NCBI GenBank assembly: GCA_029298735.1
Contig: JANSLP010000204.1
Location: 1 to 57,627 of the forward strand
DNA: 57,627 nucleotides
Reading direction: 5' to 3'
Source: Ophiostoma sp. CBS 140.51
Taxonomy: Eukaryota > Ascomycota > Sordariomycetes > Ophiostomatales > Ophiostomataceae
Numbering within the stretch: position 1 is the first letter of the stretch; every line of letters begins with the position of its first letter. Positions 19,668-32,043 of the stretch are shown here, piece after piece. A program made the translations under genes and the position numbers. A model generated the notes under the pieces. That model was given only the letters and a program-made list of their open reading frames with translations, was not told where the DNA came from and searched no databases.

Positions 19668-21719
19668 TCACTCCCTTACAAACGCTCTTCTCCCATTCTC
19701 GTCATGACCGATCCGCGCCCTCATATTTTCTGCCTGTGCAGCCAGCTGGACTGGGTTCGTGGCTGTCGTCCCTACCCCATCCCACCCGACTAGTCCATGG
19801 AACAACATCGCCGTATTGGAACTCTTCCACGTTGGCAGGGCATCGCCGCCACTGTTTGTGATGGTTCCCACCAACAGAATAAACGTCAGGACAACAACCA
19901 GCCACGGCAGGGCCACGAAATACCACGTCACGGAGATGAAGGTGACCGAATTGTAGTCCGTACCATCGACAGCCGTGCTGTGGGCCGAGTTCCGGATCAC
20001 ATCGGTCATGCTGTCGGCGATGCTCTTCATGAGTGTCTGCAAATTGCGGCCGTTTTCATAGAGAGCACGGCCAATCTCAGACTTGACAGTTTGGGTCATT
20101 GGAGCTGTCGGGTCCGCCGTGGCGTTGGTCTCGGTATACTCAGTCGTAAAGAGGTCGGCCAGATACTCTGCAAGATTCTGGTAGTCGCACTGGTTGATTT
20201 GAAACGTCGGGTTGGGCAGCGTGTAGCTGGTAGCGTTCGGGTGAATGGGCTCATTGGGCGTCAGGTTGATGAAGCTCACTTCTTTATTGGACACTGTGGC
20301 TGGCGGAACAGATGATGACAACGACACATTGAGCGGCCAGTCCTCACTATACCAGCCCAGGGACAGATCGGCCACGTACGCTGTTGAGTTGGCGTACGAG
20401 GGAAAGTCGTAGGTGCGGGCACACAGCGATAGGTACACCACCTGTGCGTTTGGGTCGGGAAACTGTGGATCCAGGACGGGTTTGCTGGGGCTGCTGCCCA
20501 GCCGGCCGTCGGTCCAGATGTAGTCTTGCCACGGCAGGCCAAGCTCGTATTGGATCGAGAGAACCGTCGCCAGCTTGACCGACGGTGAGGACGTCGTATT
20601 GGTGTTTATCACGACAGACGAGTTCCACATGGGTTGGTGTGAGACGGGGTCGGAGCCATTGCTGGCAGTCGTCGTCTCAAAGACGGCGGTAAAGTTCTTT
20701 TGGTTTTGGCGATAGTAGTTGTCGATGACTGTTGTATTGCACACAATCGAGTATGCTCCGGTATTGCCGTCCACCATGTTTACAGCGCATTGTTGGTCAA
20801 TCCGGGGCCAGGAATAATCGCTGCAGATGCCGAGCGTCGTAATGCCCGGCCATTCGCACAAGTCGTAGCTGCACGATACGTTGGGACTGCGCATCGAGTT
20901 CCAGATGGGCGCCACGATGGCCGCCTGTAGCTGCGAGTCGATCTGGCCCGGGCCGTAGCATTGCCCGTTGTGTGATGTTAGACGGCGTGAATCGTACACC
21001 ATGGTCGACCGCAAAGGCGGGGCTTTGACCACTTCTCCGAGTGTTGTGTAAATGGCCGACTTGCGCTCGGGGAAGGAAAACACCAGCTGCACAAACGGGT
21101 CCATGAGCAAGGCCAGAGCCATGGCGATGCACGCGAAGAAGACCAGCATGCGTTTGTGTTTCCTGTTGAAGAGAAACTGCAGCGCGCCAAACGGTCCACG
21201 GCTGGCCCGGTCAAACATTTGGAGGTCCGACAATGGCTGTGCGGCCGGTCCGGCAAAGTGTTCCCACTTGAGTTGTGACAGGATCTCGGCCAAGGCCAAC
21301 ATACACGACGACTGACCGACGGTGCTCAGCAGCGAAGTGACAAACGTCGGCGAGACGTAGTGAGCGATCTTGCCGCCATACCGCTGCCAGTGTTCGAGTG
21401 GCATGTTGTCAATGAGGATCAGAAAGGCTGTGATGCCGCCGACACAGGCGATACTGAACAGCGAGGCACAGAGTTCCCACATCCATATACGTTGTGCGAA
21501 AGGCATCTTGGCGCCTTCCGGTCCTCGCATCGGTTGAGGTGCAGCCGGGGCATTGTTGCTGATCCTTGCATATTCGTATCGCGGTGGTGGCTTGTACGGG
21601 TGTTGGTCTTGTTCCTCGTGCCCTTCGTCTTGGTGTAGAGATGGCGTGGCTGGCTGCAGGTGTTCCATGCTGACCGATTCAACTGGCGAACTCATGGGAA
21701 TCTGATTATGTAGAGACAT
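19668..21719 (-). CDS. DUF3176 family membrane protein
   Basis: A 683-residue single-exon protein of the DUF3176 family, which is found in filamentous fungi; its function is unknown. Evidence: a Trp-rich start of the membrane domain (RIWMWELCASLFSIACVG), a second segment with SLLSTVGQSSCMLALAEILSQLKWEHF, and the family signature PLSDLQMFDRASRGPFGAL. A third helix (MLVFFACIAMALALLMDPFVQ) leads into a long Cys- and N-glycosylation-rich domain (many NxS/T sites, for example NVSCS and NATADP). A last helix (YFVALPWLVVVLTFILLVG) ends it. The topology suggests a plasma- or endomembrane protein with a large lumenal or extracellular domain. The open frame extends to a GTG at 21824; the ATG at 21719 was chosen. 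Confidence 0.9.
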   Translation of the reverse strand: MSLHNQIPMSSPVESVSMEHLQPATPSLHQDEGHEEQDQHPYKPPPRYEYARISNNAPAAPQPMRGPEGAKMPFAQRIWMWELCASLFSIACVGGITAFLILIDNMPLEHWQRYGGKIAHYVSPTFVTSLLSTVGQSSCMLALAEILSQLKWEHFAGPAAQPLSDLQMFDRASRGPFGALQFLFNRKHKRMLVFFACIAMALALLMDPFVQLVFSFPERKSAIYTTLGEVVKAPPLRSTMVYDSRRLTSHNGQCYGPGQIDSQLQAAIVAPIWNSMRSPNVSCSYDLCEWPGITTLGICSDYSWPRIDQQCAVNMVDGNTGAYSIVCNTTVIDNYYRQNQKNFTAVFETTTASNGSDPVSHQPMWNSSVVINTNTTSSPSVKLATVLSIQYELGLPWQDYIWTDGRLGSSPSKPVLDPQFPDPNAQVVYLSLCARTYDFPSYANSTAYVADLSLGWYSEDWPLNVSLSSSVPPATVSNKEVSFINLTPNEPIHPNATSYTLPNPTFQINQCDYQNLAEYLADLFTTEYTETNATADPTAPMTQTVKSEIGRALYENGRNLQTLMKSIADSMTDVIRNSAHSTAVDGTDYNSVTFISVTWYFVALPWLVVVLTFILLVGTITNSGGDALPTWKSSNTAMLFHGLVGWDGVGTTATNPVQLAAQAENMRARIGHDENGRRAFVRE

Positions 21720-22769
21720 TTTGGCGGTTCGCGATTTGATGAATGTCGGTCCTGTTAGCCAGAAACAAACAAAGAGATGCAGAATGAACAGCCTCAAGAT
21801 GCAAGGACGGCGCAACAGAGGCACTCATATGTAACATAGTCCCTGCCTACGGTGTGCCCATTGTGCACATTACACGCCCTGGCATGGTTGGGGGCGACAA
21901 CCGCGGACAAGAGGAGTTACGTCCTGTTGGCACGGCATGACATTTTCGCTTTGACGCCTTTCATAAGTGTCTGAAATAATGCCTTGCTCAAAATATTTCT
22001 GGAGACGAAATTTGAATCCAGACAAAGTCAAGGCTAAGGATTAGAAGACACGTTGGAATCCTGGGGATCGTGGCTCACGGGCTTCTACCAAAATGAGGCG
22101 ACCACCGTTTTTGGAAGGTACAACTGTCAACCGAGAAATTACTCCTGAAAAGCCAAAATACAAGCGCCAGCAAGCTATGCTTAATTTAAAGTTTAGAGGG
22201 ATTTTCTTATTTCAACTTCTCGGCCGACTTTTTATCGAGGTTTTCTTCTTGTGGTGTGCCTCGTGCAAGCGACGACACACACCTCTTCGGGGATCATTCC
22301 CTGCAAGGTTGCACCGTGTGAGGTCTGCTGCAATAACGTGAAAAGGAGCCTGCAAACTTTTGTTCTCTATTTCTGTTTTTTCCAGTCTTCTCCGTTTTCA
22401 AAGACGAACTTGGAGGGCTGCGAGAATCGTTTCGTTAATATTTTCTCAAAGTTGTGCTTTCGTCGTACATCTGGAAGGCATGAAATACAGGGCAGAAAAC
22501 TCACGTTTATTGTCCAACGCATTCCTGGTTGCCGAGGCTGATGCGGTCGCACCAATTATCCCCAGGTTGGCTGAATGTCAAGCTTTGCTCGCCATGGCGG
22601 CATGGCCCGTAGCACACTGAAAAGATCCCCTGAACGCCAAGCGATCTGATGACATTCCCCTTTAGCCACACCCGTCTAAAAAGCGGTTGTTTATTTATCT
22701 TTCTACAACTGAAATCTAATGCCCCATACTTTACTTTGTTAGACATATAAAATGATATTGACTTATTCT

Positions 22770-22960
22770 AGGTATTTTTTGTTTTATTTTTTAAATGAGG
22801 TTAAGCTGCATGGAGCACCGACATATTTTTTTCTTCTTCTTTTTCTTTTTGTATTCTTTCCATTTTGTTACGTATATTTTTTTTTTTTTTAAAATAAGAA
22901 ATTCAACAGTCATAAAAAAAAAAAACAGATTTTAAAAAAACAAAAACACAAAACTAAGTA
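22770..22960. repeat. AT-rich low-complexity island
   Basis: About 190 bp dominated by A and T runs, including T15 followed by A-rich blocks and an A12-13 tract. It contrasts with the surrounding composition. No coding content. Confidence 0.7.
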
Positions 22961-25900
22961 GAAAAGTTTCGTTGTAGTATAATGTCAAGTATTTGTTTGA
23001 TTTCACAACTCCTCTTCATGTTTAGCAGCTTAACCTTTAGGTACAGGCTATGTCGATGAGATGCATCATGAGTAAGTTCAGTATGATACTGTGTGAATAT
23101 CACTCGATGTCTGGCTAAGCGGCAGAGTGGGCTCATGTCGAGCACCATGATGCTATGTGATTGGCCACGGTAAGTAGCGGCACCGCAATTTTTCATTTTT
23201 TCTTGTCTTTTCCCTCGAGAGGGCACGCCCACCGCTCCGAGTCAGAGGCCAGAGGGAAGAAAAAGTGATGGGTTGCATTCGCAGGCGGATACCACACAAC
23301 AATAGTAATACGGAGATTCTATCAAAATGAGTCTTTTGTGCCTTTCGAGGGCCTGGGCCACGACCAAAACCTGGGAGGGCGTAATGTTTAGTGCTGTGTA
23401 ATTATGGCACGAGATCTGGAGGGGACAACCGTGGGGGACGACATGCAAAACGACTGAGAGCCGAGAGCTGCCAAAATAGACGAAACAACCAGGCAGGTGT
23501 CTTGTGTGTAGATTTTGCCGTTGTGTCGCATGCTGTTTTCATGCTGTTTTCCCTTTGTCAAGTCCCAGGCGTAGATCTGTCGGTCCCACTACCCGAAGAG
23601 AGAGGACAAAGGATATCAGAGAGATCTGGCAGGTCTGCCAATGTACCTGTTTGCTGCATCTATACTGTTGAGATACATGTGAAGAATTAGGCGGTACTGC
23701 AGCCTGAGACTTCACATCGCTCCAACGTCCAGCGCCCACCACATGCTACCAAAACGGGAGAAAATAGAAAGTCCATCCGAGCAGGCGGTACCGGCCTATT
23801 TTTTTGTCTGTGGAAAGGACAACGTCTTCTGCCCATCTGCTGCTTCTGGCTGCCCTCGCCGCCGGTTTCGTTAGTAGTTTTGGTCTTCCTGGCCTCGTCC
23901 AATCCATGGGGAAAGAGCAGAGAAAAAACTGGGCATCAGCGGCTCCACCTGTCGGCTCAAAACCCACAAAAGTTGCTGCGACCTCTTTACTCTAGCTCTT
24001 TTCTCCTGCTCGCAAGGACGAAAATAGTGCCATTGGACGACGGACGAGACAGCGATCTCGAGCTTGTGAGGCTTTGCGCGAAGCCTTTCGAGGGTCGCAC
24101 AGAGACAAAACAAGCTTGTTTCTTATTTGGAGTATCGCAGCCTCGCTGCCAGAAACCTTGGAGGTTCAAAAAGGGAGAAACTTGCGTCGGTCGGCCATTT
24201 GTGCTGAGAAGAGTGAGGTTGGTCGCTGGTCGTGCCTTCTCTACAAGTACTTACAGCATGTCGCATGTACACGCGGCGCACAAACACACAACGCCACAGA
24301 CGCACCTCTCCTCTCTGCCTTTACGTGCCCATTTTGTCGGACAACATGTATTAAACATCTCCAGAGCAGCATCTGGAAAAGAAGTAAAGTAAACACTCCT
24401 CGACGGGTGCGTGATTCACGACATGCCGTTTTAAGGTTTAAATATGCGAACGTTTGTTAGATGCAAACATATCAAAAGCCTTTTAATTACGACAGTCGCC
24501 CTCTCGGGAAAGAGCGTACTAAAAGCTCGCTGGCGCCTCCTTCGTTGCCGTCCTCCCTCGATCCCTCCCACAACCTCCCTGGCTGACTCGTGTCATGCGC
24601 AATGCTGAGAACATACGATATCAAACGAGTGACTTGCATGTCCGTACCGGGGAAGGAAGGTACGACCTGCGCCGCACCTCCCGTGCCTGGATAGCCCCCA
24701 GCGAAGAGAGGCAGCAATATTCTCGACCGAACGCCAGAGACTCGAAACAATCAGAGCTCTTTTGACGAGAACAGAGACATTCTATTTTGTGTCGTTTTGT
24801 CTCTTGTGGTATCAGATGTTTCTTCAAAGCCCGCAGCCCAGGGGCGCTAATGGCATAGACCCACTTATTTATTGACTACACCGACCCGGAAGAGAAGGTA
24901 CCGACTAGGGATCAGTACTTTATATTGCATATATAGATAGTCATGTCAAAAGTACCGAGTACATCCTCTCACGTACTCCGACGCTCTTCCCCCATTCGTA
25001 GCATTGCCGCGTTTTTACGATGTATTCCAGATACCGCCCGACCGCACCCCCAAAAATTGCGTTTTGCGGCGGTTTCTCGCTGGAGCGTGTGCACCCGGGG
25101 TCGTTCTTTCCCGTTCTAGCATACGTTTTAGTGATAGCCTCTTCTGGCCACAGCGTCCAGAACTGCCCCCAATCCCCACGCCATTGGCCGCCCACAAATC
25201 GACGTTCTTGCCTCTTTTCTACTTTCTCTTCCATCCGTTCTTTCCTCGCCCGTGTGCCGCAGATGGTCTCCATTCCTTCCCTATTCTCCTACTTCTTCTC
25301 ATCTGGCCTGTTTTGACGTCCTCGGCTCTTTCCCTTGTTTTGGTTTGGATCTTGTGTACATCGTACCTTCCCTGTTGGACCTCTTGGACTTGACAACCCC
25401 TACCGTATTCAGCCTTTTGGCCCATCGCTCCTTCCATCGCATCGTGTTTCTTCTGCGCTCCTTCCTCAGTATATGTAATTTGCAGCGCTCCCTTCCGAAG
25501 CCCTGGTCCAATAATATCCCTTGCCTGTCTGCGAGCCTGTCTCTCTGTGTACATCTTTATCACCGCACCAGAAACAGACCTCACACATCTTCTCTCTCTC
25601 TTCTTTCCCTCTCGCCTCTTTCTTACTCGCATGCATTGTATGCCAGCCTCGACCACCACAATCCTGAGCCAGCAATCCACATTACTTTTACCACATTATC
25701 AGCACCTGTTGTGGCCAGAGTCGTCAAAACTCTGGCTCTCAGTCGAGCCGCGATCTTCTCCTCCTCCAGTTTTCCTGTATTTTCCTCAATTTGTTGATCT
25801 CTTCAACTCGTCCAGGCTACGATTCTCTAGAGCCTCTCTTTTCTCGCATTCTTGTCACTCTTGTACGCTCCGTCGACGGACTAGTCCCGGTTTTCGCACC

Positions 25901-26276
25901 CTTTAAACTCTTTAGTCTCGCCTAGCATAGAACCAACGCAGCCCGCCCAGCCAAAACTCCCATAATCCCATAATCCCACAGTCCCCCCCAGTCGGCTTAG
26001 CCTGCCCTCTCACTTTCTCTTTCGCTCTTCTTTGGCATCCTTCCTGCCCTTTCCTCCCCTTCCGACTCTTGCAGCCTTTTTCTTTCCTACTTACATACCA
26101 CACGACATTACTGAGTCGACCACCACCACGGCACGTCAACGGCCACCTCGAACGAAAACGAACCGACGACGTTTTGCTCGACTACTCATCCTCGACATCT
26201 TTTTCAGCATCAATTACGCATTCCCGCCCTCGCGCCATCTCGCGACATCCCGATCCCCTTCCCTTTCTCTGCTCAG

Positions 26277-26401
26277 ATGCATATCCGGATAGACACCACC
26301 CACGGATGACGGCCGTTTCGGCACCCTTTTCTTTTCTTCTCCTTTTCGATTTCAAGGAGCATCGTTTCCCGAGTCGAATGTCCTCGACGGCTCTCCCCTA
26401 G
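26277..26401 (+). other. Two overlapping upstream ORFs in the KDM5 leader
   Basis: A 10-codon uORF (26277-26309) ends in TGA that overlaps the ATG of a second, 31-codon uORF (26306-26401) as ATGA. The second ends 160 nt before the KDM5 ATG. If transcribed, this arrangement could damp translation. Transcript extent is not known, so the role is inferred. Confidence 0.4.
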
Positions 26402-26561
26402 CATCAGCATAGACTCGATTCCCAGCCCGCGCGGACTTTTTCGATAGACGGCAGCGACGACGACTCGTGAAACTTGATCACGATTTCCGACACACGACCC
26501 TCCCTCCCTCTCTTCCTTTCGATACCCACATACCCACATACAGACACACACCACGCCCACA

Positions 26562-29500
26562 ATGATGGCTATTGTCCCTGCTCTGCCAGGAGGCTCTGGT
26601 GGAGCGAATGGAGGCGGCAAAGACGGCGGCCGCAACAATGGCAACGGCAGTGGTGGCAGCAATGGTGGTGCTTCAGGCAGTGGAACCGGCAAGTCAGGCA
26701 ACAAGATCTTGCTGAAGAGCTCATCAAGAATGGCTGCCGCCGCCGCCGCTTCCAACGCACCAAGCACTACAAGTAGCTCTCGCGCATCACCTGCTCTCGC
26801 GCCAGCACCTTCTCAGACCGGCGCCGGCTCATCTTCATCATCGATACCAACAAGAACACGAATGGGCGGACAGTCCAACGCAGGCAGCGGCAGCGGCGGC
26901 TCCAACAGTGGCCCAATGCCACCACTTAGCGGTATGCGTAGCGCGCCTCTGGATCTCAACTCTGTCGAGCGCCGCGGCCAGCCTACGGCGAGCAAGGAAA
27001 CCGGCAAGCGCAAGGACCGCCCGCACGGCCTGGAAGAGGCGCCAACCTACCGTCCGACCGAGGAGGAGTGGAAGGATCCCATGGCCTACATGCGCAAGAT
27101 CACGCCCGAGGCGCAGGAATACGGCATCTGCAAGATTATCCCTCCCGACTCTTGGAACCCGCCCTTTGCCATCGACACACAGGTTAGTTGGCGACACGAC
27201 TCCTCTTAGACTATTAGACATACACGGCGTCAATTGGCCGATGTTTACTAACGACCTTTTTCTTAGAGATTCCACTTCCAAACAAGAAAACAGGAATTAA
27301 ATTCCGTCGAAGGCAGTACGTTCAGTTTCTTTCCTCCCATTCTCCCTTGACCCTTTCTCTAACAACGACCTCTCTACAGGCACCCGCGTCAACCTTGGCT
27401 ATCTCGAAGGCCTGTTCAAATACCACAAGAACATGGGTAACACCCTGACTCGCTTACCATACGTTGACAAGAAGCCACTCGACCTCTACCAGCTGAAAAA
27501 GGCCGTCGACTCGCGAGGCGGCTTCGACATGGTGTGCAGACTCAAGAAATGGGCCGAGATTGGCCGTGATCTCGGCTACAGTGGCAAGATCATGTCTTCG
27601 CTGTCGACGTCTCTCAAGAACTCATATCAGAAATGGCTCTGCCCCTACGAAGACTACCTGCGCCTGGCCAAACCCGGCGTACACCAGCAGCTCGAGATTG
27701 AGAACGGCGGGCCCTTCACACCCAGCCCTGCCGCCAGTCCCATGGCCCGGTCTAACGTCAACACTCCATCCAGCGTCCCCGGTGCTGCTTCGCCAGCTCG
27801 CAACGCCAGCGATGCTCTCCAGGCCTCGGTTGCAGGCAGCGGCCGCAACACACCCGGCACAGCTAACAACACGCCGCCACCGGCCGACTCGAAAGAGGGC
27901 CTGGGCCCTGCACATCCCCTGAAGCGCCAACTCGCTGCTGGCGACCCTGAGACTCCCACAAAGGAGGAGTCGGCTGCAGAAGGTGAGGAGGAAGGTTCTG
28001 GCAGCAGACGGAGTAAGCGTTTAAAGAAGGAGGCTGTTCCTCGGGTGGCCGGCTCGTATATGTCGCTCCTGCGCCCCCAGCAGCCCCGCATCCCACGAGA
28101 CGATAACAGCGACCCTCGTGAGAGTTGTGAGCACTGTGGCAAGACGGAGAATGCCGGCTTCTTGATGGTCTGCGAGTCATGCGACCATGCCTACCACGGA
28201 AAGTGTGTCGATCCGCCAATAAACACGAAGCCCACTGGCGAGTGGAACTGCCCGCGATGCCTGGTTGGCGACAACCAGTATGGCTTCGAGGACGGTGGTC
28301 TCTACTCTCTCAAGCAGTTCCAAGAAAAGGCATTTGAGTTCAAGCAAAGCTACTTTGAGGACAAGATGCCCTTTGACTCCAACCTCAACTGCCATCGTCC
28401 CATCACGGAGGACGACGTTGAGCGTGAGTTCTGGCGCCTTGTCTCCAGCATCGACGACACCGTTGAGGTGGAGTACGGTGCCGATATCCACTGCACAACA
28501 CACGGTTCGGGCTTCCCTACTATCGAGAAGAACCCGAGCGAGCCGTACTCGACCGACCCCTGGAACCTCAACATGCTGCCGCTGCATCCTGAGAGTCTCT
28601 TTCGCTACATTAAGTCGGACATTTCCGGCATGACTGTCCCCTGGGTCTACGTCGGCATGATCTTTTCCACGTTCTGCTGGCACAACGAGGACCATTACGC
28701 CTACTCTGCCAATTACCAGCACTTTGGTGCCACCAAAACGTGGTACGGCATTCCCGGCGCTGATGCAGAAAAGTTCGAGAACGCTATGCGTGAAGCCGTT
28801 CCCGACCTTTTTGAGACACAGCCTGATCTGCTTTTCCAGCTCGTCACGCTGCTGCCGCCCGAGAAGCTCAAGGAGGCCGGTGTCCGTGTCTACGCTGTCG
28901 ATCAGCGCGCAGGCCAGCTTGTCATCACTTTCCCCCAAGCCTACCATGCGGGTTTCAACCACGGCTTCAACTTCAACGAGGCCGTCAACTTTGCGCCGAA
29001 CGACTGGGAACCATTTGGTCTCGCTGGTGTCGACCGGCTGCAGCAGTTCCGTCGCCAGCCCTGCTTCTCACACGAGGAGCTGCTGTGCACGGCGGCAGAT
29101 GATGTGTTGAGCGCGGCCACGGGCCCTTTGACGATTTCGACGGCCAAATGGCTGTCGCCGGCACTGGAGCGGATACGGACCCGCGAGGAGAACAGCCGCA
29201 ACGCCTTCTTGGCCAAACACTATGAAATCCCCCATCATTGCCCGCTTGTAGGACGGGATACAGGCGTGGGCCGCCGCCACGGCGAATCCACCAACCAGTC
29301 CTGTTCCCTCGACATTGTGATCAACGACGCTGACGTCCCCGAAGAGGAGTACCAATGCTTCTTCTGCAAGGGCTTTACGTACCTGTCGCGCTTCAAGTGT
29401 GTCAAGACAGGCAAGGTTTTGTGTCTGCAGCACGCCGGTTTCAACCACTGCTGCACCGCGCGCGAGGCGAGCCGGTTCCTGGGCGAGTCCCATTTCGTCG

Positions 29501-32043
29501 TCTACCGCAAGTCCTCGGACGACATCGAGGCCATGTGCAAGAAGATTGCCGAAAAGGCGGCACAGCCCGAGGCCTGGGAGGAAAAGTACGTGAAAGTGCT
29601 GGAGGAAGACGCGACGCCCTCTCTCAAGACCCTACGAGCTATCCTGAACGAAGGTGAGAGGATCCCCTTTGATCTGCCTTCTTTGCCGGTGCTGCGCGAA
29701 TTTGTCGACCGCTGTAATCACTGGGTTGAAGAGGCTACAACATACATTGTGCGCAAACAGCAAAACCGACGCAAGACCGAGACACGCAAATCCATCAGCG
29801 CGGCCAGCAGCGGCGAAGCAGCCGCCGGAAGCAACTCGGCCTCGACCTCGACGGCGGCAGCGGGAGCATCGGGCTCAGCAGCGGCAACGGACTCGACGAC
29901 GACAGCGGCCACGGACGAAAAGGACAAGGAAAAGGAGACACGCAACATTTCCAACATTTACCGCTTACTCGACGAAGCCGCGCAGATCGGATTCGAGTGC
30001 CCCGAGATCCAGCTCCTCCAGCAGCGAGCCGACGCCATCAAGATCTTCCAGGAAGACGCCAAACGCGCGCTTATGCACGTCTCCACGCAAACGGTGGACA
30101 CCATTGAGAACCTGCTGGACGAGGGCCACAGCTTCAACGTCGACGTGCCCGAGCTCGAGATGTTGACGCGGTTCGTCGACCAGCTCAAGTGGAACAAGAA
30201 GGCCGAGACCAGTAGGAATGAGTACATGGCCCTAGACGAGGTGGTCAAGATGCTGGAAGAGGGCCAACGTGTGGGCATCCCGGCATACAACAACTCCATG
30301 ATGTTCTACGAGGGCCAGGCAGCGGCCGGCCGGCAGTGGGAGACCAAGGCCAAAGAACTGCTCAATGCCGAGGCCGTGCACTACCCGCAGCTCGAGGCAC
30401 TCTCGAACCAGGCGACCTCGGGCTCAATCCCTGTGACGGCAGCTACGCTCGCGGCTATTGACCAGATCCTGCACAAACACAGGGATGCGCACCGCCAAGT
30501 CATGGACCTGAATTCGCGCTGCCACGAGGCAGAGTACAAGAACCGGCCCAAGTTCAGCGAGGTTCTGGCGCTGATGGAGAAGATTGAGGATCTGCAGTCG
30601 AAGCCGACAGGCACGCACGAGCTGGAGCGCGAGCAGAAGCGCAATGAGGATTGGATCCGCAAGGGCAAGCGCATCTTTGGCAAGACGAATGCGCCGCTCT
30701 ACATTCTTAAGAGCCATCTCGAGTATGTGCGCGACCGCAACAAGGATTGTTTCGACACGCAAGACGACAAGCCGCGCGAGCCCGCTGAACCGGCGTCCCG
30801 CGAGCCGAGCCCAGACGAAGACTCTGCTGCGTATAGGAACGCAAAGCTTCGCGAAGTGTTTTGCATCTGCCGGCGCACGGAGGCGGGCATGATGATTGAG
30901 TGCGAAGTGTGCCACGAGTGGTACCACGGCAAATGTCTCAAGATTGCGCGCGGCAAGGTCAAGGAGGACGACAAGTACACGTGCCCAATCTGTGACTGGC
31001 GCGTCAAGATCCCGCGCGACGCCGCCCGCCCGGATCTCGAGTCGCTCATCAACCTGTTCAACGAAATCCCCAGCCTGCCTTTCCAACCGGGTGAGGAGCA
31101 GATTCTGGGCGAAATCATCCAGGGCGCCATGGACTTCCGCGCCAAGGTCGAAGACTATCTGGACCCCAACCTGACGTCGGAGAGCGACGCGATTAAGCAG
31201 CGCTTCTACCTCCGCAAGATTGAGGGCGCCGAGATTCTGCTGACGCGCGAGACCAACTTTTTGCGCCAAACACTGCACAAGCGCTTCCCCGTCGCGCCGG
31301 ACCCGCCGCCACTGATTGAGGAGTCCAAGAGCACGCGCAAGCCCCGGCCGACCAAGTTGCAAAAGATGATGGCGCAGTACCAGGTCGACGACCCGGACGA
31401 TCTGCCCGAGCTCGTTAAATTGAGGGCCAACAGCTCGCGCCGCAAAATGCTGGCCGCCGGCACCGCGGCCGAAGCAGCAGCAGCGTCGTTTCGGTCGTCG
31501 GGGCTGATGATGCCTCTGGCACCAGCAACCGCCCAGGGCAGCCCTCAGGATGGGCCGTCATCGGCAGGAAGCAACGCACAACGGTCTGACTCCCAGCAGT
31601 CGCCTCCGGCGTCTGCCACCGACGCCAGCGGTTTCCGCCGAAGCTCTACCGGATCTTCGTCGTACAATAGCGGCACGTTCAACAGTTTTGGCAAGAAACA
31701 GGTCCAGCAACAACAGCCTTCGCAAGTCGTGCAGACGCAGCCTCAGATGCAGCAGCAGCAACGCCAGCCTCTTGACCGCCATAGCACGGTGATGAGTTTT
31801 GATGATGACAAGTCGAAAAAGTCAGTGAGTGAACCGGGCCGGCCGTCGTCTGTCGGGCACACGCGCGCAGGTAGTGACTCGTGGAATGCTGCTGCTTCGA
31901 CGTCGGTACAGGCACAGGCGCCGCGCACATCGCTGCCACCCCGGGGCCTCTTTGATGCGGTGCCTTCTTCATCCACCAAGGAGACAAGCAAAGACGCCGG
32001 CCCTGACCGCATGGATGTCGACAGCGGTGCAGGTGCCAAGTGA
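26562..32043 (+). CDS. KDM5: JmjC histone H3K4 demethylase, KDM5/JARID1 family
   Basis: Three exons, 26562-27182, 27267-27315 and 27380-32043, encode 1777 residues. Expected role: Fe(II)/2-oxoglutarate-dependent removal of methyl groups from H3K4 in the nucleus. Domains in order: Gly/Ser/Ala-rich N-terminus; JmjN (APTYRPTEEEWKDPMAYMRKI, about 166-208, completed by exon 2); ARID (about 225-320); PHD1 (CEHCGKTENAGFLMVCESC, from about 473); JmjC (about 620-765) with ligands His658, Glu660 and His746 plus 2OG-contacting Lys676; C5HC2 zinc finger (CFFCKGF, from about 883); a PLU-1-type helical region; PHD2 (CICRRTEAGMMIECEVC, from about 1385); and a Gln/Ser-rich tail. All catalytic residues are present, so the enzyme should be active. 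Both introns have CTAAC branch sites and are needed to complete JmjN. This is the KdmB/Lid2-type protein of fungi. Confidence 0.96.

Larger units (their letters stand above)
21720..26561. other. 4.8-kb gene-empty region upstream of KDM5
   Basis: No ORF with both ATG and protein-like composition. About 22770-22960 is an AT-rich low-complexity island with A and T homopolymers. From about 25200 to 26560 the plus strand is strongly C/T-rich and probably holds the promoter and long 5' leader of the KDM5 gene, including short upstream ORFs. Confidence 0.5.
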
